Source of the DNA: Acidobacteriota bacterium
Lineage (GTDB): Bacteria; Acidobacteriota; Blastocatellia; Pyrinomonadales; Pyrinomonadaceae
Assembly: GCA_020199835.1 (NCBI GenBank)
Contig: JAIVJV010000007.1
Coordinates: 1 to 64,000 of the forward strand
Reading direction: 5' to 3'
DNA length: 64,000 nucleotides
Position numbers and translations under genes: made by a program. Under the pieces are notes generated by a model. The model searched no databases. It was not told the origin of the DNA and worked only from the letters and a program-made list of their open reading frames with translations. Below, in pieces: positions 46,665 to 55,972 of this stretch; position 1 is the stretch's first letter, and each line of letters starts with the position of its first letter.

Positions 46665-48713
46665 ATGAAATACTGCAGCTCCTGCAACGCAAAATACGAC
46701 GACAGCGTGAGCTTCTGTTCGGTGGACGGAGAAGTCCTCGAAGCGGATCCCGCGTCGATCGTTAATACCGTGCTTGACGGTCAGTACCAGATGGAAGCGC
46801 TGCTCGGACGCGGCGGCATGGGCGCGGTCTATCGTGCGCGCCATATCCTGCTCGGAGATCGTGTTGCGATAAAGGTGCTGCCACCCGAAGTGCGCACGAA
46901 CGCCGATTGGCTGAGACGGTTTCGACGCGAAGGGCAAGCTGCGCGGCGTTTTCGTCATCCGAACGCCGTCACCGTCTACGATCTGCGCACGTCTGCCGAC
47001 GGCACGATTTACATGGTAATGGAGTATGTCGAAGGTCATACTCTCGATCACGAGGTCAAGACGCGCGGGCGACTCACTGCGGCGGAAGCGTTTGAGATTT
47101 TGACGCCGATCATGAGCGTGCTCGACACTGCGCACGCGATGGGCGTCGTGCATCGCGACCTAAAACCCGAAAATATCATGATCGGCAAGTCGCACGAAAA
47201 CGGCGCGCCCGTGGTTAAGTTGCTCGACCTCGGAATCGCCAAAATGCGCGAAATCGCGGGTGACAACGGTGGCAACACGGCACTCACGATGGCCGGCCAG
47301 GTCCTCGGCACTCCTTATTACATGTCGCCGGAGCAGTGGGGTGAGATCCCGCGGGACCAGAATCCGGAAATCGACGGACGCGCGGACATCTACAGTCTTG
47401 GCCTCGTGTTCTACGAAATGATTTCGGGCCGCCGTCCGTTTGCCGGCAACACGTTGCAGGAGCTCCGGCGCGAACACGTAACGACGACACCGAAGCCGCT
47501 TCATGAAGTTGCGCCGGGTGTGCCGCTCGGATTCAGCGATGCGATTCGACGCGCGACGGCGAAGGATCGTGGCGATCGGCAGGAAACTGCGGGTCAGTTG
47601 GCGAATGAGTTACGTGCGGGTTTAACGACGGCGGTTCAGCCGCCGCCTCTGCCGGATGATCTGGCGGAAACAGTTGCGCTCAATCGCGCCGATACGAAGT
47701 CGGACGTGAATGCGCCGACGGTGCTCACGATTGACAGCACGCCGACATCGCCGGCGCCCCCGCGTGCGACTCCTACGACGGCGCCGACCGTGGTTGAACG
47801 GCGAAAACCGGAGCCGGCACCTCCAAAGCCGGGTGTGCCGGCGGTGTCTGACGCAACGGTTGCAGAATCCGCTGGGATGGCGTCGAGCGTGACTGCCATA
47901 CCGAGCGCTCCGCCGGTTGCGTCGCAGCCCGTCGCGCCCCCTCGGGTCGCGCCGTCTGCTCCGGCAGCGCCGATTGAGAAAAAGGGCACGAAAGCAGGTC
48001 TAATCATCGGCGTGGTCGCGGTGGTTGTGGTGCTCGCGGCTGTTGGTGGTGCAAGTATTTTCCTTTGGAACCGTTCAAAAGCGACGCCCGGAGCGACTAC
48101 TACGCCCGGAGCCACTACTACGACTTCTTCAGGCTCGAGTACCGGGGCGGTATCAACACCGCGGGAAATTACGCGTTACTGGCTGGAGTTGGAATCTGCG
48201 CCGGCGGGTGGTCAGACGACTCGCGTCCCGGGGCTGGCGCCGATCGCGTCGGGTCAGTCATTCAAGTTTCATTTCACCTTCAGCGAAACGGGTTACGTGT
48301 ACATTTTCGGTCCGGGTGCAAACAACCAGCCGACGGCGTTTCTGACGACGAAGCCGCTGCCGGATTCGGGCGTCAGAAGCAATCAGGTCAATGGTGGAAG
48401 TGATTTCAGTTTTCCAAGCGGCCGGGGAAATAACGTGACGTTGGACAAGAAACCGGGCACTGACGTTTTTACAGTCGTCTTCGCGAAAACTGCTCCGCCG
48501 TCACCGGCGTTTCTGAACGAACCGGTGACCGGAAAACCTTTGTCAGCGGCGCACCAGGCGGAGTTGAAATCCTTCGTCGGAAAATACGCGGAGAAACCTC
48601 CGGTGACGGAGCTTGACGAATCAAACCCTCGTGAACCTTGGGTCCGGGTCAAAGTACCCGCCGACCAGACGAATAATCCGTTAGTCTTCCAGATTCGCAT
48701 TCAGCACAACTAG
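46665..48713 (+). CDS. Membrane Ser/Thr protein kinase with zinc ribbon and DUF4384 domain
   Basis: A 682-residue kinase. N-terminal zinc-ribbon-like CSSCNAKYDD with C4, C7 and C18; kinase domain with GRGGMGAV P-loop (about 48-55), VAIK (K70), HRDLKPEN (163-170) and DLG in place of DFG (188-190). A Pro/Ala/Thr-rich linker, one transmembrane segment (GVVAVVVVLAAVGGASIFLW) and an extracytoplasmic DUF4384-like domain (FHFTFSETGYVYIFGPGANN) follow. It leads a three-gene cluster and could sense outside conditions through this domain. Confidence 0.93.
   Translation: MKYCSSCNAKYDDSVSFCSVDGEVLEADPASIVNTVLDGQYQMEALLGRGGMGAVYRARHILLGDRVAIKVLPPEVRTNADWLRRFRREGQAARRFRHPNAVTVYDLRTSADGTIYMVMEYVEGHTLDHEVKTRGRLTAAEAFEILTPIMSVLDTAHAMGVVHRDLKPENIMIGKSHENGAPVVKLLDLGIAKMREIAGDNGGNTALTMAGQVLGTPYYMSPEQWGEIPRDQNPEIDGRADIYSLGLVFYEMISGRRPFAGNTLQELRREHVTTTPKPLHEVAPGVPLGFSDAIRRATAKDRGDRQETAGQLANELRAGLTTAVQPPPLPDDLAETVALNRADTKSDVNAPTVLTIDSTPTSPAPPRATPTTAPTVVERRKPEPAPPKPGVPAVSDATVAESAGMASSVTAIPSAPPVASQPVAPPRVAPSAPAAPIEKKGTKAGLIIGVVAVVVVLAAVGGASIFLWNRSKATPGATTTPGATTTTSSGSSTGAVSTPREITRYWLELESAPAGGQTTRVPGLAPIASGQSFKFHFTFSETGYVYIFGPGANNQPTAFLTTKPLPDSGVRSNQVNGGSDFSFPSGRGNNVTLDKKPGTDVFTVVFAKTAPPSPAFLNEPVTGKPLSAAHQAELKSFVGKYAEKPPVTELDESNPREPWVRVKVPADQTNNPLVFQIRIQHN
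48084..48119 (+). repeat. Two tandem 18-bp units in the kinase linker
   Basis: ACGCCCGGAGCGACTACT occurs twice in tandem with one base different, encoding TPGATT-TPGATT just after the transmembrane segment. Copy change would keep the frame. Confidence 0.85.
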
Positions 48714-48722
48714 GAGAGAGTT

Positions 48723-49658
48723 ATGCGATTGAGTGTTCTTCTTTTTGCGATGGTTTGTGTTGGCGCTGTGGTGATTGGAACTGCCGCGCCTCCGCTACAG
48801 GATGAGGACAACGTGCGCGGTGCGTTTCTCACCTCCCGGCCGAAACAAAAAACGCCGGCCCCCAACTCAGCGAACAGGCCGAGCAGGCGCCGGCCGAAGT
48901 CGACTGTGGCCGTCAATCCGAGTAAAGCTCCAGAGCAGTCTCCGGAGAAGATCCCGCTTCGTCCGACGGTCCCGACGGGTAGTCCAACTGTATCGAACAA
49001 ACCATCCGAACCCCTTAAGCCCGTCAACATGCCACGCATCGGTTTGGGAATGACGTTGTTCACGCGCGACTCGAACGGGTTGGCCGTGCGCGTCGATCCT
49101 GAGCACGTGTTTCGCAAAGGCGATCGCGTGCGCGTGTTGCTGGAGACGAACACCGACGGATTTCTCTACATCTTCAATCAAACCAACGATGGTCCGGTGG
49201 TGATGATCTATCCGGATCCTCAGCTTGACGAGGCCGGTAACTACATCAAGGCTCACGTGCCGTGGGAAATCCCATCCAGTGCAGCGGATGAAGAGCGACT
49301 CCGCTGGCTGGTGTTTGACGACGTTGCCGGCACCGAGCGATTGTTCTTTGTTTTGACGCGCGAGCCGTTGAAGGCCGTGCCGACTGAAGACGAGTTGATC
49401 GCGTTCTGCAAGAACTCGAGTGGCAGTTGTCCGTGGCGCCCGACCACTGAAGTTTGGGAGCTGGTTCAGAAGCAGATGCAGGAACCGCTCAAGAAAGACA
49501 CCAACGGGCGGTACGGCCGAGCGCAAACCGGGCAGGAGCAACAGGCGTCGACGCGCGGGCTGAGCCTCGCGAAAGAGGATCCGGAGCCGTCGCTGATCAT
49601 GATGGCTTCATCGACGAGCCCGATGCTCGTAACTACGCTAGATCTAATTCATAAGTAA
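48723..49658 (+). CDS. Exported DUF4384 domain protein
   Basis: A 311-residue protein with a signal peptide (MRLSVLLFAMVCVGAVVIGT), a Pro-rich region and a DUF4384 domain: FRKGDRVRVLLETNTDGFLY, IFNQTNDGPVVMIYPDPQLD and AHVPWEIPSS, then RLRWLVFDDVAGTERLFFVL. The same fold closes the preceding kinase, which suggests that the two recognise the same kind of ligand or each other. GGAGAGAGTT is the ribosome-binding site; the start is 9 bases after the kinase stop. Confidence 0.88.
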   Translation: MRLSVLLFAMVCVGAVVIGTAAPPLQDEDNVRGAFLTSRPKQKTPAPNSANRPSRRRPKSTVAVNPSKAPEQSPEKIPLRPTVPTGSPTVSNKPSEPLKPVNMPRIGLGMTLFTRDSNGLAVRVDPEHVFRKGDRVRVLLETNTDGFLYIFNQTNDGPVVMIYPDPQLDEAGNYIKAHVPWEIPSSAADEERLRWLVFDDVAGTERLFFVLTREPLKAVPTEDELIAFCKNSSGSCPWRPTTEVWELVQKQMQEPLKKDTNGRYGRAQTGQEQQASTRGLSLAKEDPEPSLIMMASSTSPMLVTTLDLIHK

Positions 49659-49690
49659 TCGGTCCAGGAGTTTTCGAAAGGGCATACAAG

Positions 49691-52513
49691 ATGAGTCGTG
49701 GAATTGTGAAATCGATAGGCGTCGTGTTGTCTGCTGCGCTGCTGGTTGCGCCAGTCACGTTGCCGGTGCAGGCTAACGCCCCGGCGGCTAACGTTCAGCA
49801 GACTGACGGAGCCGGCGCGGCGTTGCGCGAAGGACGGCGACTGCTGAAGCGCGGTCGTGCCGATCAGGCGTTGATTCAACTGCGCAACGCGTTGAACCTC
49901 TACACCGCCGCCAAGAACAGCAGTGGAATTGCCGCGGCGCACAACGAACTTGGTAATCTGTATCTGCGCCAGGGACAGTACCCGGTCGCACTCGAAAACT
50001 ATCAAAAAGCGCTCGATGGCTTTCTCGCGTTTGAGAAGAAGGATGTCGTCAATGCGGCGGTAGGTTTGGGTGACGACAAGTTCAACGCCAACCTGATGCT
50101 GGCGAAGATTGGCGACGTGAATTTTCGTCTCGGCAACGCGAACGACTCCAGAAGCGCGTATGGCCGCATGGTCGTACAGAAACCCGAAAGTGCCGCTTCG
50201 AAAGTCGGGCGACGATTTGGCGGGTTAAGTGCCATCACCGGCGGCATTGCCACCGGACGTGTAAGTGTTGCAGCGCCGACCGGCGGCGTGACTACGTTAT
50301 TGGAAGCCAAGAAAGAACTCGATCAGTATCGCGTGTCGATCGTTTATTCCAGCTATGAACTAGGTATGGGCCGGCTGGACTACGCGAACGGCGACTTCGA
50401 CTCCGCCCGCCTACATTTTCAGAACGCATTAGAGGCGGCCGGCAGCAGTCTCGCGGCGATCGCGAGCCTCGGACAAGTTCGTCGATTTCGTGCCGCGGCA
50501 CGTACGAGCTTGGGCGACGTTGCGCTGCGCACCGGCAAGTTCAAAGACGCCACGAAATTTTACAACGATGCAAAGAAAGGCGCGCTGGAGGACAAGCGAC
50601 TGGATCTGACGTGGCCGGCGCAACGCGGTTTGGGACGCAGTTTGTGGCTCCAGGCGATGCAGGAGAACGATGCGAAGAAATCAACTGCGTTGCGCGAGCA
50701 GGCGCTGAGTAACTATCGCGAGTCGCTCACCACCATTGAAACGTTGCGACAAGGAAGCTTGCGCGCTGACGAATCACGGACGACGTTTCTCGCGACCACC
50801 AAAGACGTTTTTGACGAAGCGGCCAGTGCGAATGCCGCGATGGCTTTGTTGACTGCGCCGTCAGCGAGTGCGCCGCTCAGCGGGAAAGCACTCGAATACG
50901 CGGGCGAGGCTTTTCGCATTAACGAACAGTCGCGTGCTCGTTCGTTACTCGATTTGTTGAGCGAAACAAACGCCGCGATTACCGAAGGCGTTCCGGCGGA
51001 GTTGTTGAAACGCAAGCAGGACAATCTGGATCGGCAGCAGGACATTGCCGACATCCTGACCGGCATTAACGTTTCCACCGAAGAGTTGAAATCCAAGCCG
51101 GCGGAACTCGACGCGGAACTCGAGAAACTGCAAACCGAATTCGAAGAGATCGAGAATCAAATTCGTGCGGCGAGTCCGCGGTACGCAACGCTGACAGCGA
51201 ACAAGCCGATGACGCTGGCCGAAGTGCAGCAGAGCGTCCTCGACGATAAGACCGTGTTGCTCGAGTACGCGTTGCAAGCCGATGATTCATATCTGTTTGC
51301 GGTCAGCAAAGACGCCGTCAGCTTGTTCAAGCTGTCGGCGCGAGCGGCAGTCGAGAAATACGCCACGGAACTGCGCGCGCAACTCATACCCTCGAAACTG
51401 CAACGCCGTATCGTCGGCATTGACGTAGTGGAAGCGAATCGCGGTTTGGGCATCGCCTCGTCAGCGCCTGAAGAGACCGCGCCGTTTGTGACCGCCGCGA
51501 ACAACCTTTACAAAGTCGTGCTCGAGCCCGCAGCGTCGATGATCGGCGAGAAACGCCTGATGATCGTGGCTGACGGAGCACTCAATTACGTTCCATTTGA
51601 AGTGCTGCTGAAAACGGCTGACGCGGGCGACTTTGCTTCGCTCAACTATCTCGTTAAAACCAACGAGATCATTTACGCGCCTTCGGCTTCAGTCGTCGGC
51701 GCGATCAAACAGCAGCGCGCGAAGACAGACAATCGCGCGATACTCGTGATCGCCGATCCGGTGTTCAATTCCAACGATGCTCGCGCGAAGAAGGGAACTG
51801 CCGCGCCGGCCCTAGCGACGACGCCTGACGCGGAAGCGCGCGGTCTCGGCATTCAGAGCGCCGTAGCTGACGTCGCTGGAACCACACCAACGCCTTCCGC
51901 CGCAAACGCGGCGATGGAAGGTCTCCCGCTCGCGCGTCTCAACGGCACGCGCGTAGAAGCGGACCAGATCTCCAAGCTCGCCAAAGCTTCTGGTGGCCAG
52001 GCAGACGTCTGGCTCGATCTCGACGCGAACGAGGAGAACCTCGGCACACGCGATATCAGCAAGTACCGAATCATTCACGTCGCCACACACGGTCTGCTGA
52101 ACGCCGAGCGTCCGCAGTTCACCGGCGTGGTCCTGTCACTGGTCGGCAACCAGACTCGCGATGGTTTTGTTCGCACTGATGAAGTCTTTAATCTGCGCTT
52201 AGGTTCTCCTCTCGTTATGCTTTCAGCTTGCGAGACTGGTCTCGGCAAAGAGAAGCGAGGTGAAGGCGTGATGGGCCTCACGCGCGCGTTCATGTACGCG
52301 GGTGCCCCAACCGTTGGCGTGAGTCTGTGGTCAGTGGCCGACAAGTCGACCGCCGACCTGATGACAGACTTCTACCAACGGCTGCTGAGCACCACCGCCA
52401 CCACCACTTCTTCAGGAGCGTTGCGCGGAGCACAGCTCGCCATGATCTCCGGCAAGAAATACAGCGCGCCGTTCTACTGGGCGCCGTTCGTACTTGTCGG
52501 CGACTGGAACTAA
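49691..52513 (+). CDS. Exported TPR-CHAT protease-like protein
   Basis: A 940-residue protein with a signal peptide (GVVLSAALLVAPVTLPVQAN), TPR-type helical repeats in the first half (AAHNELGNLYLRQGQYPVAL), a coiled-coil middle and a C-terminal CHAT (caspase-like) domain. The catalytic pair is H800 in IIHVATHGLLN and C847 in MLSACETGLG. The tail SLWSVADKSTADLMTDFYQR is typical. CHAT domains are clan CD cysteine peptidases. It is last in the kinase-DUF4384-CHAT cluster and ends in a terminator. Confidence 0.93.
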   Translation: MSRGIVKSIGVVLSAALLVAPVTLPVQANAPAANVQQTDGAGAALREGRRLLKRGRADQALIQLRNALNLYTAAKNSSGIAAAHNELGNLYLRQGQYPVALENYQKALDGFLAFEKKDVVNAAVGLGDDKFNANLMLAKIGDVNFRLGNANDSRSAYGRMVVQKPESAASKVGRRFGGLSAITGGIATGRVSVAAPTGGVTTLLEAKKELDQYRVSIVYSSYELGMGRLDYANGDFDSARLHFQNALEAAGSSLAAIASLGQVRRFRAAARTSLGDVALRTGKFKDATKFYNDAKKGALEDKRLDLTWPAQRGLGRSLWLQAMQENDAKKSTALREQALSNYRESLTTIETLRQGSLRADESRTTFLATTKDVFDEAASANAAMALLTAPSASAPLSGKALEYAGEAFRINEQSRARSLLDLLSETNAAITEGVPAELLKRKQDNLDRQQDIADILTGINVSTEELKSKPAELDAELEKLQTEFEEIENQIRAASPRYATLTANKPMTLAEVQQSVLDDKTVLLEYALQADDSYLFAVSKDAVSLFKLSARAAVEKYATELRAQLIPSKLQRRIVGIDVVEANRGLGIASSAPEETAPFVTAANNLYKVVLEPAASMIGEKRLMIVADGALNYVPFEVLLKTADAGDFASLNYLVKTNEIIYAPSASVVGAIKQQRAKTDNRAILVIADPVFNSNDARAKKGTAAPALATTPDAEARGLGIQSAVADVAGTTPTPSAANAAMEGLPLARLNGTRVEADQISKLAKASGGQADVWLDLDANEENLGTRDISKYRIIHVATHGLLNAERPQFTGVVLSLVGNQTRDGFVRTDEVFNLRLGSPLVMLSACETGLGKEKRGEGVMGLTRAFMYAGAPTVGVSLWSVADKSTADLMTDFYQRLLSTTATTTSSGALRGAQLAMISGKKYSAPFYWAPFVLVGDWN

Positions 52514-52539
52514 TCGGGTTTTCTAATTCATTTCACATC

Positions 52540-52576
52540 AGGGCTGCGATTACTTCGCAGCCCTTCTTCGTTTTCT
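52540..52576 (+). terminator. Terminator of the CHAT gene, overlapping the opposing gene
   Basis: AGGGCTGCGA (52540-52549) and TCGCAGCCCT (52555-52564) form a 10-bp stem with a TTACT loop followed by TCTTCGTTTTCTC. The right arm and tail are the last codons and stop (complement of 52550-52552) of the convergent PEP-CTERM gene, so one DNA segment does both jobs. Confidence 0.85.
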
Positions 52577-53242
52577 CAATCCGTACAGACTGCTCAAACC
52601 ACTCAACAGCAGAATCGCTGTCGTTGGTTCAGGAATGTTGGTTGCCGCTGCTGTTCCCTCGACCACGAAATTGTCGATCCTGTTCGTGCCTGTCGCTGAA
52701 GTTGCGCCGTTAAAGAGAATGCGAAACGCGGCGTTCGCGTTGTCATTCAAACCTGTGATACTCGCGAGTGAGAACACGAGCGGGACAGACCCGAACGTAC
52801 TCGCAGGCGTGTATGGCGTGCCGAAATTCACGAACGTTACGCCATCGAGACTGTATTGAAACTGGTTGCTGTTGAAGCCGGTGCTGGTTCCCTGGGTCGC
52901 AAAACTCACGACGATATTGGAGAAACCAAGCGTACCGACGTTGAAAGTGATGTGCCGCCCGTTATTCGCGGTTCCCGTTCCTCCCTGAAGTGATAGCGAT
53001 TGCCCGGCAGCGTCGCCGAGCCGCGCATTGTTCGTGGTTCCCGCAGCGAAGAGCAGGTTGACGACGTTGATGTTGCTGACGAGTGTTCCGCTGCCGCGAT
53101 CGACGCTCAGGTTCGAATCATTAAAATTCCAGACTGCGAGTTCGTCCGCTAGCGCCGCCGGCGCAGAAACAGCGAGCAGCGCAAGACAGACCAGGTTGAG
53201 GAAGACACGTCGAGTGAGACGACGGTTTGAGTTAATGAACAT
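52550..53242 (-). CDS. PEP-CTERM sorting domain protein
   Basis: A 230-residue secreted protein: signal peptide (FLNLVCLALLAVSAPAALAD), a beta-rich Asn/Ser/Thr region and the C-terminal sorting tag NIPEPTTAILLLSGLSSLYG followed by the basic LRKRRRAAK. This is the PEP-CTERM signal processed by exosortase. No exosortase (xrt) gene is in the window. AAAGGAGAACGTGT precedes the start. Its final codons also form a terminator stem. Confidence 0.9.
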   Translation of the reverse strand: MFINSNRRLTRRVFLNLVCLALLAVSAPAALADELAVWNFNDSNLSVDRGSGTLVSNINVVNLLFAAGTTNNARLGDAAGQSLSLQGGTGTANNGRHITFNVGTLGFSNIVVSFATQGTSTGFNSNQFQYSLDGVTFVNFGTPYTPASTFGSVPLVFSLASITGLNDNANAAFRILFNGATSATGTNRIDNFVVEGTAAATNIPEPTTAILLLSGLSSLYGLRKRRRAAK

Positions 53243-53479
53243 ACACGTTCTCCTTTGATGAGGTTTTAGACATAGTTCGACTTACATGGAGAAAGCGGAA
53301 GAATCTTTGTAGAGATTCGTGAGGCTCGTCAGTAGTCGCCCGGCTCTGAGGACAGCCAAAGCTCTCTCGATAGCTGTGGCACAATAAGACGAAAGATTTC
53401 GGTCGTCAATAGAAAAGTGATGCGAGTTTGACAGGATTGCTAAGCCTGTGAGGTTATCCTCAATGTGGAGGTATGGGAC

Positions 53480-53812
53480 ATGGGACACAGTTTTTTCAAA
53501 ATCGACAACAAGGAAACCCTCGATAAGCTAATCACTGACTCGAAAGCCAAACCTGTCGTCATCTTCAAACACAGTAATGCTTGCGGCATCAGTTCCGCCG
53601 CGTACCGCGAGATGGAGAAAATAGAAGATCAGGTCAACCTGCTTGAGGTCCAGAGCGCGAGAGATGTTTCTCGCGAGCTCGCTGATCTAACCGGCATTCG
53701 TCACGAGACACCTCAGGTCATCGTGTTCAGGGATGGAAAGGCGGTCTGGAACGCTTCCCATTTCGATGTGAAGGCTGGAGCTGTGCTCAAGGCGTTGGAA
53801 TCTCATACTTGA
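53480..53812 (+). CDS. YtxJ-like (DUF2847) bacillithiol-system thioredoxin-fold protein
   Basis: A 110-residue protein of the thioredoxin-like YtxJ family: FKHSNACGISSAAYREM (single active-site Cys), RDVSRELADLTGIRHETPQV and IVFRDGKAVWNASHF. Members are monothiol bacilliredoxins. ATG 53480 lies 9 bases after GGAGG, better than the upstream GTG 53465. A TTGACA at 53428 upstream lacks a good -10. It implies bacillithiol in this organism, but the bsh genes are not seen here. Confidence 0.85.
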   Translation: MGHSFFKIDNKETLDKLITDSKAKPVVIFKHSNACGISSAAYREMEKIEDQVNLLEVQSARDVSRELADLTGIRHETPQVIVFRDGKAVWNASHFDVKAGAVLKALESHT

Positions 53813-53959
53813 TCCAACGCCTGTCTCCCGCCAAATAATTGACTTCCACTCGACATCTGCGTTAAAAGCATTCCAGCTGCATTGTGCCTTTCCGGCTGTC
53901 GTCCCGGGCCTCGCATTTGAGTTAGTTCCACCTTCAAGGCGCATCGTTACTAAGTACTT

Positions 53960-55234
53960 ATGACAAACATACGTCTATTCCCCCGCGTGCTCTTTCTGCT
54001 TTTGTTAACTGCCACGGTGGCAGTCGCCCAGCAGGATGACACGGAGCCGTCACCCTCGCCTGCGGTGGGGCCACAAACTTCAGCGACTCAATTGCAACAA
54101 ACACAGAGTCTGTCGTCACCGTCACCAACACCCCAACCCAAGGTGGTCCGGGCGCTCGGTCGCCTCGAACTCGACGACATCGTCGAAGTCAATATCGAGA
54201 ACCTGGGGAAGTGGGTTGAGGCCCACGAGAACCATGATCCGGCGAAGCTTGTACCCTACCTGAACGGACGCGCTATCACGGGTAACTACCCCGACGAGCT
54301 CCACGTAGATCGAGGCCGGTTGATCTATCACCTGCGAATTACTCCCGAGAACAGGGAAGTCTGGATTGACCTTCTGGGCGCGCCGGATAGCGTAAGACGT
54401 CCGGTTACATTAAGCGTCGGACTTGAGAACGGATCTGCGTTCGACAGTGTGCACGAAAGAGAGAATCCGCTTCCGCTGACAGTAGTCTCGCCGGCTTACG
54501 GAGCGGTAGCAGCAGTCATTATTTTGGTCACCTTGATTCTTTTATTGTGGCTGGTTCGCAAGACCAGCATTATTCGTGAGCCTGGTCCACATCCGATTAG
54601 CGGCAAGAAGCGTCCTTACAACCTGGGCCGCGCACAGATGGCGTTCTGGTTTTTCCTTGTCTACGCATCGTATACGACCATCTGGCTTATCACCGGCGCG
54701 CTCGACACGATCACTGCCTCGTTGTTGGCGCTGATGGGTATCAGCGCCGGCACCGCCCTCGGTGAAGCGTTGATCGACAACGGCAAGGACACTGCCAAGA
54801 CGAATCAGGTGCAGGAACTTACGGCGCAAAAACAGGCAATCGAACAAGCTATTACCGACGTCCAGGCGCAGGTAAACGACGTCAATGCGGCCGGCGCGAC
54901 GACGGTAACTGAACAGACAAACCGCGACATGATGACTCGTCAGTTGGTGGAAGGCCGCACGCGCTTAGGTCAGATCGATTTACAACTCCGCACGTTGGCC
55001 GCTGATTCGTCGCCGACAGTTTCGAGTGGTTTCCTCCGCGATATTCTTTCAGATTCGAGCGGGTACAGTTTTCACCGCTTTCAGATCTTCGCTTGGACGA
55101 TCGTGCTCGGGATTATTTTCGTGTCCTCGGTTTACAATAACCTGACGATGCCAGAGTTTAGCCCGACCTTGTTGGGATTGATGGGACTGAGCGCCGGCAC
55201 GTATATCGGATTCAAATTTCCGGAGCAGAAGTAA
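53960..55234 (+). CDS. Membrane protein with internally duplicated SAGT helix pair
   Basis: A 424-residue protein: signal peptide, a Pro/Ser-rich stretch, an extracytoplasmic domain (about 62-175), then a membrane segment at 181-199. Next come two copies of a 45-residue unit, R224-G268 and R373-G417, each a helix pair ending in LLxLMGxSAGTxxG. A soluble Gln-rich coiled coil lies between them (about 275-345). The copies align without gaps. No function is recognised; a channel or sensor scaffold is possible. Confidence 0.75.
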   Translation: MTNIRLFPRVLFLLLLTATVAVAQQDDTEPSPSPAVGPQTSATQLQQTQSLSSPSPTPQPKVVRALGRLELDDIVEVNIENLGKWVEAHENHDPAKLVPYLNGRAITGNYPDELHVDRGRLIYHLRITPENREVWIDLLGAPDSVRRPVTLSVGLENGSAFDSVHERENPLPLTVVSPAYGAVAAVIILVTLILLLWLVRKTSIIREPGPHPISGKKRPYNLGRAQMAFWFFLVYASYTTIWLITGALDTITASLLALMGISAGTALGEALIDNGKDTAKTNQVQELTAQKQAIEQAITDVQAQVNDVNAAGATTVTEQTNRDMMTRQLVEGRTRLGQIDLQLRTLAADSSPTVSSGFLRDILSDSSGYSFHRFQIFAWTIVLGIIFVSSVYNNLTMPEFSPTLLGLMGLSAGTYIGFKFPEQK

Positions 55235-55242
55235 AGTCGAAC

Positions 55243-55572
55243 ATGGAACCTCGTGGAGCGCAGATCGAGCCGCGCGAGATCAAACAGGAAGACGATTTCA
55301 CGTTGAGTATTCTCTGGGCCGACGACCGGCGCTGCCGCTATCGCGCGGCCGAGCTGCGGCGCTCCTGTCCATGTGCGCAGTGTGTGAACGAGTGGACGGG
55401 AGAGCGCGTGTTGAAGGCTGAGAGTATTTCTGAGACTATTGAAATCCGGGATCTCAGCATCGTTGGGCGTTATGCCCTAAATTTTCGCTGGAGTGACGGT
55501 CACGAAACGGGTATTTATAGTTTTCGATACCTGCGCGAGCTGTGTGAAGCTCAAGCCGCGGGTTCTCAATGA
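55243..55572 (+). CDS. DUF971 domain protein
   Basis: A 109-residue protein with the DUF971 (gamma-butyrobetaine hydroxylase N-terminal-like) signature: SILWADDRRCRYRAAELRRS, CPCAQCVNEWTGERVL and YALNFRWSDGHETGIYSFRY. Three closely spaced Cys suggest metal binding. Homologues are often linked to Fe-S assembly (ApbC/Mrp), but here there is no such neighbour. It follows the preceding gene by 8 bases and precedes a small zinc-ribbon protein. Confidence 0.88.
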   Translation: MEPRGAQIEPREIKQEDDFTLSILWADDRRCRYRAAELRRSCPCAQCVNEWTGERVLKAESISETIEIRDLSIVGRYALNFRWSDGHETGIYSFRYLRELCEAQAAGSQ

Positions 55573-55581
55573 AAAGGGTTT

Positions 55582-55854
55582 ATGAACGAGCGCGATTTTT
55601 TTAACGAGAAGGAAGAGATTAAGAAGGCCGTCTACAGTTGTCCCCACTGTCGCGAGCGTGGCGAATACGACGTGCGGTGGCTGAAGCGAACCAAGAAAGC
55701 GCAATTACCCAGAGGCGCGAACGAACAGGATCGGGCGCGCTTTCAAAAGTCGCGGGACTATTTGGTCAGGATTGACGATATGTTGGCATGCCGGAACGTT
55801 CGTTGCCGGCGGCGGTTCGAGATCCCCAGCTCCCAATCGGTCGTTTTCCTCTGA
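55582..55854 (+). CDS. Small protein with two Cys pairs
   Basis: A 90-residue protein with CPHC at 20-23 and CRNVRC near 71-76, the layout of a small zinc ribbon, within a basic sequence. MNERDFFNEKEEIKKAVYS is the start. It is close behind the DUF971 gene (9 bases) with AAAAGGGTTT as the ribosome-binding region. No family is recognised. Confidence 0.65.
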   Translation: MNERDFFNEKEEIKKAVYSCPHCRERGEYDVRWLKRTKKAQLPRGANEQDRARFQKSRDYLVRIDDMLACRNVRCRRRFEIPSSQSVVFL

Positions 55855-55972
55855 GCAAAAACCTGACACTCGTCGGATGGATCTCTCGCCTTTACTTCGC
55901 TGATCCGCGAAAATAAGGCGAATACGGCTGGCTTACTTCTTGCAGTTTCACTGCGGCAGGTAAACCAGACCC

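Noticed and set aside
53428..53458. TTGACA upstream of the YtxJ-like gene as a promoter.
   Set aside because: The -35 is perfect but the best -10 (GTTATC) needs a 19-base spacer and matches poorly; left as possible only.
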